Positions 1 to 9,383 of a DNA stretch of 39,462 nucleotides are shown here, one piece after another. This stretch comes from JACQXM01 sp964569425 (GTDB taxonomy: Bacteria > Planctomycetota > Phycisphaerae > UBA1845): the NCBI GenBank assembly GCA_964569425.1, contig CAZMVD010000027.1, positions 1-39,462 on the forward strand, read 5' to 3'. The notes below the pieces were generated by a model. It was given only the letters and a program-made list of their open reading frames with translations. It was not told where the DNA came from and made no database searches. The stretch's first letter is position 1, and each line of letters opens with the position of its first letter. The position numbers and the translations under genes are program-made.

Positions 1-1589
<1,589 letters not shown>

Positions 1590-1971
1590 CGTGCGTCTGC
1601 TCCTTGACGGGCGCGACGGATTACCAACCCACCGCCGCCGCCGGTCCAATTCCTCGTCTGCCGGACATGACCCGCAGCAGCCTCGACGGGCTCGACCGAC
1701 GCCGCGTTCGGGTCGACCTCGTCTGGAAAGCGAGCCCTATAATAAGGCCTTCCACAGGTCTATGGATCGTAGAAGTCCTTAAATGACAAGTCAACGCAAC
1801 ATCATTCCCCACAGCACTACGCGCCATTCCGGCGCGACTTCGGCAGTCCTGCGCAATCGAACATATCGGCCACATGCGCGACCGGCGTTGCAAAAAATGC
1901 GAGCGGCTGCCCGTGTCGGGCGGAAAGGGCGCAAAACCCGGATCCGGTAAGACCATGACGGCGTGGGTGTG
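1590..1971. other. Intergenic stretch between thiE and prkA
   Basis: No convincing gene is seen here. The stretch contains the predicted prkA promoter, a TATAAT on the plus strand near 1738-1743 without a good -35, and a short inverted repeat (6-bp arms, 5-base loop) at 1820-1836. The repeat has no T-run on either side, so it is not called a terminator. Short frames crossing this stretch lack recognisable motifs. Confidence 0.5.
1766..1794 (-). promoter_or_regulatory. Predicted sigma70-type promoter for prkA
   Basis: Reading the minus strand, TTGACT (1794-1789) is followed by a 17-base spacer and TACGAT (1771-1766), close to the TTGACA-N17-TATAAT consensus. It points at prkA and would leave a leader of roughly 170 bases before the ATG at 1589. 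Prediction from sequence only. Confidence 0.45.
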
Positions 1972-3051
1972 TCAAACGCCGGGACGATCGGTGCCCGGCT
2001 TTTGGCGTGCGGCGGAAACCTGCCCGCGGATCGTCGCCGCCGCCTCCCGAATGTCGGGCTGGCCGACAACCCCCTGGCATACGCAAACGCAATCCGCGCC
2101 GGCGGCGACTACTTCGGCCGCATTGCTGGCATTGATGCCGCCGATGGCCACAAGCGGAATCGACGTGATCGTCCGCGCCTCGGCCAGTGCGGCCGGCCCG
2201 GCGATCAACTCCTGCGGTTTGGTGCAGGTGGCAAACATGGGCCCCACCGCAATATAGTCGGGCACTTGCGCGGCGGCCGCTTCCACCTGCGCGCGGGAGT
2301 GCGTGCTCAGCCCGCAGATCAGCTTCGGCGGTGCCGTGCGGCGAACATCCGCCAAGGTCAGATCCTCCTGCCCGAGGTGCACGCCATGCGCGCCGGCCGC
2401 GACAGCGATATCGGGGCGGTCGTTGACGATGCACATCGCCGACCGTTCGCGGCACAAGCGGGTCAGCCGCCGCGCCCGTGCCAGCCACTCGCGATCCGGC
2501 AGGTGCTTCTCGCGCAATTGCAGGCAGTCTGCGCCGCCCTCCAGCGCCGCCGCTGCGGCTGCGAACCAGTCCCCGCGGCACAGCGACTCGGTGATGATCA
2601 CGTACAGGCACACATCGGCGAAACGGTGGGCGGCGCGCAGCGTCAGCGCCAGCCGGCGTTCGACTTCATAGCCGCGATAGCGCAGTTGCTCCACCGCCGC
2701 GGCGAACGCAGGGGAGACCACCTTGGCATATTCCTCCACGCTGCGCAGCGCCTCGCTGAGCCGCTTTCCCGCCGCCAGCACCGCGTGAGCGGCGCTTTCG
2801 CGCATGCTTTCATCGGGCGTGGAGACCGTCCGGCCGACGTCCGCGTGGATATCCCGGCACGCGATCAGATGTTCGGCGATGTTGGTCGGCACGGTCGCAG
2901 CCAGATCGTGCCGTAGGGTCTTCAGTGCCGCCGTGAGGGCCGAGTCGTCGAGCTGAAAGCGCGCAAAATCCTCCATGACGCGCAGCGCTTCGCGCGCGCG
3001 GTTGAGGTTGGCATCCAGCGTGCGTAAGACCGAAGGCGGCGGCGCGCTCAT
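1972..3051 (-). CDS. thiE: Thiamine-phosphate synthase with N-terminal ThiD2 domain
   Basis: 359 residues. The C-terminal part (~150-345) is a ThiE TIM barrel that joins HMP-pyrophosphate and thiazole phosphate into thiamine phosphate. It shows QLREK, NDRPDIA, GVHLGQEDL, a GPxF-type phosphate loop (GPMFATCTK, where many homologues have GxFPTxTK) and AIGGI. The first ~130 residues (LDANLNRAREALRVMED, LRHDLA) match the ThiD2 domain, a non-orthologous HMP-phosphate kinase module found fused to ThiE in some bacteria, including planctomycetes. The two domains would supply consecutive steps of the pyrimidine branch. The start at 3051 (MSAPPPSV) was chosen because the conserved ThiD2 sequence begins just after it; an ATG at 3117 would add 22 residues unlike the family. 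It lies 100 bases downstream of the HldE-like gene on the same strand. No thiamine riboswitch was recognised upstream. Confidence 0.92.
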   Translation of the reverse strand: MSAPPPSVLRTLDANLNRAREALRVMEDFARFQLDDSALTAALKTLRHDLAATVPTNIAEHLIACRDIHADVGRTVSTPDESMRESAAHAVLAAGKRLSEALRSVEEYAKVVSPAFAAAVEQLRYRGYEVERRLALTLRAAHRFADVCLYVIITESLCRGDWFAAAAAALEGGADCLQLREKHLPDREWLARARRLTRLCRERSAMCIVNDRPDIAVAAGAHGVHLGQEDLTLADVRRTAPPKLICGLSTHSRAQVEAAAAQVPDYIAVGPMFATCTKPQELIAGPAALAEARTITSIPLVAIGGINASNAAEVVAAGADCVCVCQGVVGQPDIREAAATIRGQVSAARQKPGTDRPGV

Positions 3052-3151
3052 GCGCGGATTGTAGCGGGAAACACGACGTGAATCCTCTCGGCGCATTGCG
3101 TATGCCGGCGCCCCCATCGGACCATCGTTCGTTTCCGATGCCCCCGGGTCG

Positions 3152-4750
3152 TTACACCGGCGCCAGCAATGGCTCCCGGGGTACCGATGCCGGAATGTGA
3201 AGCTCCCGCCGGCCCTTTAGCCAGTGACGTAGCACCTTGGATTCTACCGGGTGATTGCCCACCATGGAGATCTCGACGGCGGCGGCCGCGTTGCCCAGGT
3301 AGGCGGCCTGCATGAGCGGCGCTCCCGCCGCCAACGACAGGGTCGAAGCGGCGAGCAGGGCATCGCCGCAGCCCAGCCGATCCACCGGGTACGCGGCGAA
3401 AGTGGGCAGCGCTTCGCTGCGCAGCCGCCCCGACCATTCCGGCGTTCCGCGCTTCTGGCTGGCACGCTCGAACACCACGACGCCGCGTTTCTCCAGCGTG
3501 ACAAACAGATGCCGTGCCTGTGTCCGTTCCAGAAGCTGCCACGCCACGCTGGAAAGCCCCTCGTCGTAATTGTTGAGCATCGCCCGCAGTTCCAGCTCGG
3601 TCGGGCAAAGCAGGTCGACGTGATGAAAGTTGAGCAGATTGGCGCGACCGCCGCTCACGTCCGCCGTGATCAACCGCACGTTGTGACGCAGCGTCGGCAG
3701 CACGCGCCGCAGCAGACCCGCCGTAATCGTCCCGTAACCAAAGTCGCAGAAAATGACCGCATCGGCCAGCTTGGACTGTTGCTCCAGAATCAGCGCCGCG
3801 CGCCGCTCGGCCACCGAATCCAGCGGCAGGCACTGCGCCCGATCCACTTTGAATAGTTTGGTGTCATCGGCCAGAAAGCGGGTTTTCTCCACCAGGGCGG
3901 GGCGCGTGCGCACGAAGTGAGGTTCCACGCCTTCGGTCGTGAGCGCTTCGCCCACCCGGTCGGTCTGCGCGTCATTCGCGCCCGCGGTCAGCAGGAACGC
4001 ATGCGCACCCAGCGCCGCCACGTGCCGCGCCACGATCGCCGCCCCTCCCACGTACGTCCGCTCATCGCGCTGCGCCAGGCTGATCATCGGCGATTCGCTC
4101 GCCACACCCAGCGGATCGCACATCACGTACCGATCCACGATCACGTCGCCCACCACCAGCACGTGCAGCTCCCGAAAGCGCTCGATGGTCTGCTCCAGCG
4201 ATTCCGCCGAAAGTCCGTGGCGACGCGCGACCAGGTTCAACCGGTGCGATTCCACCTCCGGGCCGCGCGGCATCTGCTCGATCAGCGCAGTCGAGCTGAA
4301 CACAATCTCGCCGCTGGAAAAAAGCAGCCGGCCGCCGTAGCTCTCCACGATGGCCTTCTCCGCCAGAAACCCCGCGTCCTTCGAGTGCTCGTATTCCCGG
4401 CCCTTGACGTACACGTCGGGGCGAACTTGCTGCAGCATCGACTCCGCCGTCGGTTCCGGAACCACGTACACGTAGTCCACGAACATCAGCGCGGCGAGAT
4501 TCTCGGCGCGCAGTTCTTCGGGGATGTAGGGGCGCAACTCACCTTTGCCCACGTCGGCGTCGCCGGTCAGCGAGACAATCAACACGTCTCCCTGTTGGCG
4601 TGCGAATTCCAGGTAGCGCACGTGTCCGGGATGGACAATGTCAAAGCACCCGTGGCACTGGACGATCGTCCGGCCCGCCGCGCGCGCCTCGTTCGTTCGA
4701 GCCAGGAGTTCGTCAAGCGTCACGATCTTGCGTTGATAGTGGGTCGGCAT
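3152..4750 (-). CDS. HldE/RfaE-like bifunctional enzyme with swapped domain order
   Basis: 532 residues from the preferred ATG at 4750 (GAGGTG about 11 bases upstream); ATGs at 4780 and 4822 are alternatives. The N-terminal domain (~10-150) is a nucleotidyltransferase of the cytidylyltransferase-like fold, with GCFDIVHPGH (the HxGH motif at ~40-43) and VKGREYE. The C-terminal domain (~175-505) is a PfkB/ribokinase-type sugar kinase, with VVGDVIVDRY, a GGAA glycine motif, and DRLGCGDALLA (GCGD at ~460) at the anion-hole/catalytic-Asp position, where GAGD is usual. E. coli HldE makes ADP-heptose with the same two activities but in the order kinase then adenylyltransferase; here the order is reversed. 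A role in activated heptose or a related sugar for an LPS-like lipid is inferred, and the exact sugar and nucleotide are not determined. The next gene across the divergent gap is lptF-like, which fits an envelope role. Confidence 0.85.
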   Translation of the reverse strand: MPTHYQRKIVTLDELLARTNEARAAGRTIVQCHGCFDIVHPGHVRYLEFARQQGDVLIVSLTGDADVGKGELRPYIPEELRAENLAALMFVDYVYVVPEPTAESMLQQVRPDVYVKGREYEHSKDAGFLAEKAIVESYGGRLLFSSGEIVFSSTALIEQMPRGPEVESHRLNLVARRHGLSAESLEQTIERFRELHVLVVGDVIVDRYVMCDPLGVASESPMISLAQRDERTYVGGAAIVARHVAALGAHAFLLTAGANDAQTDRVGEALTTEGVEPHFVRTRPALVEKTRFLADDTKLFKVDRAQCLPLDSVAERRAALILEQQSKLADAVIFCDFGYGTITAGLLRRVLPTLRHNVRLITADVSGGRANLLNFHHVDLLCPTELELRAMLNNYDEGLSSVAWQLLERTQARHLFVTLEKRGVVVFERASQKRGTPEWSGRLRSEALPTFAAYPVDRLGCGDALLAASTLSLAAGAPLMQAAYLGNAAAAVEISMVGNHPVESKVLRHWLKGRRELHIPASVPREPLLAPV

Positions 4751-5086
4751 GAAATCCAGTGCACCTCGTTGTACGGTCATCAATGAAACGGCCGCGGGCT
4801 CCACCGATCGTTCGGCCATCATGTGGAATGGCCGTTGGCGTCAGTTTCCAATTCCGCAATGCCCGGCACGTACTCCCGACCAACTTATCGGCTGCGCGAG
4901 CGAAAGCGGCGCAGGGCAATCCGCGTACCGACTCGTTGGGTCGGCTGAGCCGTACCAGGTTGCTTTCGTTGGACGTTGACTTACGATTCACATGGCGGCG
5001 CGGTCGATAGCGTGGACGTTCGATGAGTTCGCGCAATCCGCTCAAGGACAGTCGATGCGCCGTAAGTCTATACAAAGCATGAGCTT

Positions 5087-6688
5087 ATGACTACGGCATT
5101 CCCCTGGACCCTGCAGCGCTACATCTTCCGCGAGATGGGAAAGACCTTTCTCCTCGCCGCCGTGGCGCTGGCCGCTGTTCTGGGGTTGGGAGGGGGACTG
5201 GTCAATATGATCGAACTGGGCGAGGCCACGCCCGCCCAGTTGCTTCGCATGATGGGATTTATTCTCCCGGTGTCGGCGGCCCTGACGTTGCCGATGGCCG
5301 CACTGTTTGCCGCAGCGGCCACCTACGGGCGCCTCGCGGCCGACAACGAACTGGTCGCCTGTCGAAGCAGCGGCATCAACATTCACGTGCTTCTGCTTCC
5401 CACGCTGGTGATCAGCCTGATCGCGGCCACCGTGACTTTCGTATTCACCAGCTTCCTAATCCCCGGAATGGTGCGCAATCTCAACGAGTTGATCCGCGCG
5501 GACGTTGGGGCGTTCATTCAACAGCGCCTCAGTCGTCCTCGGGGGATTACGCTCGGCGGCCCCTACCGCATTCAGGCGGACGAAACCACCATCGAACATG
5601 CCGATTCCGACCGCATCACCTTGCATCGCATCGCGTTCGTGGAGGTGGACGGCGAGGAATGGGTGCGCTTTGGCACCGCTCGAGCCGTTCACCTTGAATT
5701 CGAGCGTCGCCCTCTGGGGCTGCGCGTTTCCGGCCGCATGGAAGGTCTCAGCTATTTCGATCGCCGCGAAGGGCAGTTCGGCCAGACGGCGCAGTCGAAT
5801 TTCGCCACCCACGAGTTGCAGTCGCTGGTTCCGCCGCAGATCAAGTTCCTGACTTTGGGTGAGTTGTTTCATTACCTCGCCCGCCCCGAAGATTGGGTGG
5901 ACGTGCGCGAGCGAATGGACAGGCTCCGCGCCGCCGCCGGGCGCCTCGCCGTCTACGCGGCTTGGCTCGAGGATTTCCACGCCGCCGGGCGGTTGACGCT
6001 GCACGACGGGCGCGCGCGTTACGTGTTACGCGCCGCCTCCGCGCTCGCGGCGCCGCGCGGGGGCGGAGTGGAATTGCACGAAGTGAACATCGAGGAAACC
6101 CGCGGCGAAGAGACTCGAATAAGGACCGCCGCGCGTGCCCTGGTTGAGGTCAGCCGCGCAAACGACCTCGCCGAGGCGGGCGTTTCGATTCACGCTTACG
6201 AAGTCCGGGGTACCGGAGCGGAAGCACGGGTCGAGAGGGTCAAGGAAACTTTCGGGCCCATCGCCTTGTCTGCGGAGTGGACCGCGCGTGGCACGGCGCT
6301 GGACGACACCGCACTGCTTGCGGTGGCTCAGGATTCGGCGTCGGACGATCCTCTTCGCGAGCTCCGGGAGAAAGCGCTGGCCGAGCGCGCCGAAACCGTG
6401 TGCCGCATCCGGGGCACCATTCACGAGCGGCTGGCGTTCAGCGTGAGTGTTTTTGTGCTGGTGGTGCTCGGCGCCGCCCTGGGCATCATACTGCGTGGAG
6501 CGCATGTGGTGACGGCGTTTGGCATCTGCTTTGTACCTTCCCTGATGGTGATCGTCACCATCGTGATGGGCAAGCAGATGGCGAACAACCCGATTACGCA
6601 TGTCCCGGGACTGCTGATTATCTGGTCGGGCATTCTGATCGCCGTGGCCCTCGATGCCTGGATTCTGACCCGCGTGCTGCGGCGTTAG
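5087..6688 (+). CDS. lptF: LptF/LptG-family LPS export permease
   Basis: 533 residues, of the YjgP/YjgQ (LptF/LptG) family. The N-terminus, with LQRYIFREMGKTF, is typical of these permeases. Three hydrophobic segments follow (~18-40, ~60-82, ~102-125), then a large soluble beta-rich insert (~130-440) corresponding to the periplasmic jellyroll, and three more membrane segments (~445-530) at the C-terminus. It is longer than E. coli LptF (366 residues); the extra length sits in the periplasmic part. With LptB it would extract LPS from the inner membrane and pass it to the Lpt bridge. No clear Shine-Dalgarno precedes the ATG at 5087. A second family member starts 16 bases after its stop, so the two are probably co-transcribed. 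Assigning this one rather than the next as LptF is by position only. Confidence 0.85.
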   Translation: MTTAFPWTLQRYIFREMGKTFLLAAVALAAVLGLGGGLVNMIELGEATPAQLLRMMGFILPVSAALTLPMAALFAAAATYGRLAADNELVACRSSGINIHVLLLPTLVISLIAATVTFVFTSFLIPGMVRNLNELIRADVGAFIQQRLSRPRGITLGGPYRIQADETTIEHADSDRITLHRIAFVEVDGEEWVRFGTARAVHLEFERRPLGLRVSGRMEGLSYFDRREGQFGQTAQSNFATHELQSLVPPQIKFLTLGELFHYLARPEDWVDVRERMDRLRAAAGRLAVYAAWLEDFHAAGRLTLHDGRARYVLRAASALAAPRGGGVELHEVNIEETRGEETRIRTAARALVEVSRANDLAEAGVSIHAYEVRGTGAEARVERVKETFGPIALSAEWTARGTALDDTALLAVAQDSASDDPLRELREKALAERAETVCRIRGTIHERLAFSVSVFVLVVLGAALGIILRGAHVVTAFGICFVPSLMVIVTIVMGKQMANNPITHVPGLLIIWSGILIAVALDAWILTRVLRR

Positions 6689-6704
6689 CCGACGGTAGAG
6701 AACG

Positions 6705-7814
6705 ATGCTGAACATCCTCGATCGTTACCTGCTCCGTTCGCTGCTGGTCAACTACCTCATCGCGCTCGGCGTGATGCTGGCGCTGTACGTGGCGCTCGAT
6801 CTGTTCGTCAACATGGACGAATTCACCGAGGTGGAGGGCCGGCCGGTCCTGACCGTCCTCGGCAACATCGTCAGTTATTACGGTCCCAACCTGCTGCTCT
6901 ATTTCGCCCAGCTCTCGGGCGTGATTACGCTCTTCGCCTGTCTGGCGACCATCGCGCGCCTGCGGCGCAACAACGAGCTGACCGCGGTGCTCGCTTCCGG
7001 CGTCAGCCTCTACCGGGTGGCCGCGCCGGTGCTGGCGTTCGGACTGTTGACCACCACCCTGCTGGTCGTAGACACCGAAGCGCTGATTCCGTCCGTGGCC
7101 CACCTGCTGGCGCGCAAGCACGACGACGTCGACGGCAACCACGCCTATGAGGTGCTCTTTCTGCGCGACCGCGAGGATGCGCTGCTCTCGGCCGGCCGGT
7201 TTCATCCGATGGAACGCGACCTGCGGCGCTTGCTGGTGCTGCGTCGCAACTCCGAAGGAGAAATCGTCGAGACCATCGAAGCCGACCGCGCTACCTGGAT
7301 GCCGCCGAATGAGTTTGGTATGGGCGGGCGTTGGCGGCTGGAGCGCGGCCGGCGCATCGTGCGCCTGCCCGCCGACCGCGCCGGGCTCGGTCCGCGCGAC
7401 GTGCGCCACATGGAAATCGTCGACGAATACGAGAGTAATCTCAGCCCCCAGGCCATTCAACTCCGGCAGGCGGAGGGGTGGATTCGGTACCTGAGCCTGG
7501 GGCAGTTGGAACGCCTCGCCGAACCCGGGGCGCCCAACCGCGCCGCCGTCATTCAGACCAAGCACGGGCGCATCGCCGCGCCCATCGTCAGTATGGTGCT
7601 TCTGCTGCTGGGCATTCCCTTCTTTCTGGATCGCTCGCCCGCCAACGTGCTGAGCGATGCAGGCAAGTGCCTGGTCACCTGCGGGTTGTGCTTCGCGGTC
7701 ACCTTCGTGGCCCAGAGCATTCGCGGCGACACGCCCTCGGCTCTGCCCGCGTGGATACCCATCTTCATCTTCGCGACCGTCGCGATGATCCTCGTCGACC
7801 GGATCCGTACCTGA
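6705..7814 (+). CDS. lptG: LptF/LptG-family LPS export permease, second subunit
   Basis: 369 residues, the usual length for LptF or LptG. It starts MLNILDRYLLRSLL, a standard family opening, followed by a membrane segment (~15-37) and two more at ~55-80 and ~100-120. A periplasmic domain spans ~125-275, and three C-terminal membrane segments (~285-365) include VSMVLLLLGIPFFLDRS. It follows the first permease by 16 bases with a weak GGTAGAG upstream of the ATG. The pair probably forms the heterodimeric membrane part of the LptB2FG exporter in the inner membrane. No lptB or lptC was recognised in the window. Confidence 0.87.
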   Translation: MLNILDRYLLRSLLVNYLIALGVMLALYVALDLFVNMDEFTEVEGRPVLTVLGNIVSYYGPNLLLYFAQLSGVITLFACLATIARLRRNNELTAVLASGVSLYRVAAPVLAFGLLTTTLLVVDTEALIPSVAHLLARKHDDVDGNHAYEVLFLRDREDALLSAGRFHPMERDLRRLLVLRRNSEGEIVETIEADRATWMPPNEFGMGGRWRLERGRRIVRLPADRAGLGPRDVRHMEIVDEYESNLSPQAIQLRQAEGWIRYLSLGQLERLAEPGAPNRAAVIQTKHGRIAAPIVSMVLLLLGIPFFLDRSPANVLSDAGKCLVTCGLCFAVTFVAQSIRGDTPSALPAWIPIFIFATVAMILVDRIRT

Positions 7815-7853
7815 TGAGCGCGGCGGCCACGGACGGTGCTCATTCCCACCGGG

Positions 7854-7899
7854 AAAAAAAGAGAGGCGAATGAAGGAATCGCTCCTCCATTCGCCTCTC
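7854..7899 (-). terminator. Strong rho-independent terminator of the dockerin-like gene
   Basis: A perfect 12-bp inverted repeat, GAGAGGCGAATG (7861-7872) and CATTCGCCTCTC (7888-7899), flanks a 15-base loop. On the minus strand the hairpin is followed directly by seven Ts (plus-strand A-run at 7854-7860). It lies about 50 bases after the minus-strand stop at 7951. On the plus strand there is no comparable T-run, so it looks directional, although lptG transcripts also run into it. Confidence 0.88.
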
Positions 7900-7950
7900 G
7901 ATGTTTGACCTTGGGCGCGGTCCCTCTTGGCGGAACCGGTACGCCGATTC

Positions 7951-9114
7951 TCAATTGCAGGGATTGACCGGCAGCGTCTTGTTCAACCACGGGTCGAACG
8001 CCGCGGCGCCGTTGAGCAGGTCGATCACCCGCAGAATGTCCGATGCGTTGGCCGCACCGCTGCGGTTGGCGTCGGTGGCGAACAACGGCCGCACAAAGCC
8101 GGGCACGTTATTGAGCGAGTTGATCAACGCGTTGATATCCGCCGCAGTGCTGCCGCGGCTGGCGTTGACGTCGCCCGGCAGATAGCCGAGGCAGACCTTC
8201 GTTCCCGTGTCGTCATGCGTCACAATCGTCCACGCTCCCGGCTCGATCGGCTTGCTGAAGGTAAGCCGAACGGTGTCGACATCCTGCTGCACCACGCTGG
8301 AAATCGTCGGCAGGCTGATGCCGCCGTCGCCGCCCGCCTTGGTCAACGTGAAGTCCGCCGCCAGAAGAACCGAAGCGCAGGCCGAGGGCACATCCAAATC
8401 CACAAAGTCCCATCCGAACACGATGTTGGCGTCGTTCAAATCGTGCGGCTGCCGCGCGTCGATCGAACCGCTCGCCGGAACGGAGCCCGCGATATTGCAC
8501 GCGACCACATCGCTGACCGTGATCGTGAGATTGGAGATCGCTCCCGCGCCCGCCTGCTCGGTGGCCCAGAACACCGCGCCCGTTTCGCCCTGCTTGATGA
8601 CGTTGGCGAACAGGTTCGTGAGGTTGAGGTGATAGGTGCCCGGCGCGGCCGGCGCCGTCAGCGAGCCGGTCAGGATCACCGTGTCACCGTGCGCCACGTG
8701 CGTGACCACCGTGCCGACGGGGAAGTCGGCGAAGCCCGGCCCGCCCGGGTTCTTAATGGTGTTCTGCCCGCCGCCGCACTGCACCAGCTTGCCGCTGATG
8801 ACCGTTCCGCCGTAGCCGGCCGGGTTGGTAATGCCGTCAGGAATCACGAAATTGCTCATCGGCAGGGAAACCGGCGTGTCGGCCTGTGTGAGCGGCCCGC
8901 CGTCAAACTCCAGGTCGAAACCGACCAGCGCCAGACCCTCGTTCAACATGTCGCTCAGCACCCCGGTCACGGTGTACTGAACTACCTCGCCCGGCTGCAC
9001 CTGCACGCTCCCGCTCAGCGGGTTGCCCGACTCCACCCGCATGTTGAGGTTGGCCGCCGACGCGACCGATGCGCTCAGCCCCAGCACCATGGTCAATAAA
9101 CCCAACTTCCTCAT
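7951..9114 (-). CDS. Secreted protein with dockerin-like C-terminus
   Basis: 387 residues. The ATG at 9114 is chosen because AAGGAGAGG sits five bases upstream and the protein then opens with a clear signal peptide (MRKLGLLTMVLGLSASVASA). The mature N-terminal half (~25-200) is a beta-rich domain of the kind seen in cohesin-like or adhesin-like secreted proteins, but no named family is claimed. From ~218 a block with SIDARQPH and GWDFVDLDV begins. The last 74 residues (314-387) start GDVN, contain two DI-x-LN-type helices (AADINALINSLN and ASDILRVIDLLN) and end NPCN, resembling a type I dockerin with degenerate calcium loops. This C-terminal ~170-residue part is shared with the protein at 31883-33043. 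Likely extracellular or cell-surface; function unknown. Confidence 0.85.
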   Translation of the reverse strand: MRKLGLLTMVLGLSASVASAANLNMRVESGNPLSGSVQVQPGEVVQYTVTGVLSDMLNEGLALVGFDLEFDGGPLTQADTPVSLPMSNFVIPDGITNPAGYGGTVISGKLVQCGGGQNTIKNPGGPGFADFPVGTVVTHVAHGDTVILTGSLTAPAAPGTYHLNLTNLFANVIKQGETGAVFWATEQAGAGAISNLTITVSDVVACNIAGSVPASGSIDARQPHDLNDANIVFGWDFVDLDVPSACASVLLAADFTLTKAGGDGGISLPTISSVVQQDVDTVRLTFSKPIEPGAWTIVTHDDTGTKVCLGYLPGDVNASRGSTAADINALINSLNNVPGFVRPLFATDANRSGAANASDILRVIDLLNGAAAFDPWLNKTLPVNPCN

Positions 9115-9383
9115 CGAAGCCTCTCCTTCATCTTGAATCTGTCGGCCACCCGCCGCGACAAGCGCCCGGCCGCCGAGCTGACTGAACGTGCACTCCTGCG
9201 CATGCCGCTTTCCGCGCGGCCGGCGCCACACCAATCATAGGTCGCCGGATCGGGCCCAAGGCGCGAAGATAACCTGTTTCCATCGCCCGATATCCAAACG
9301 TCCCATAATGCCATTGCGCCGGCCCAATCCGCCGATAAACTCAAACCGGCCGGTTTGACGATGACCAACAATCCGGCGACCCT

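Noticed and set aside
3052..3151. Thiamine riboswitch before thiE
   Set aside because: No conserved THI-box core sequences seen in the short gap.
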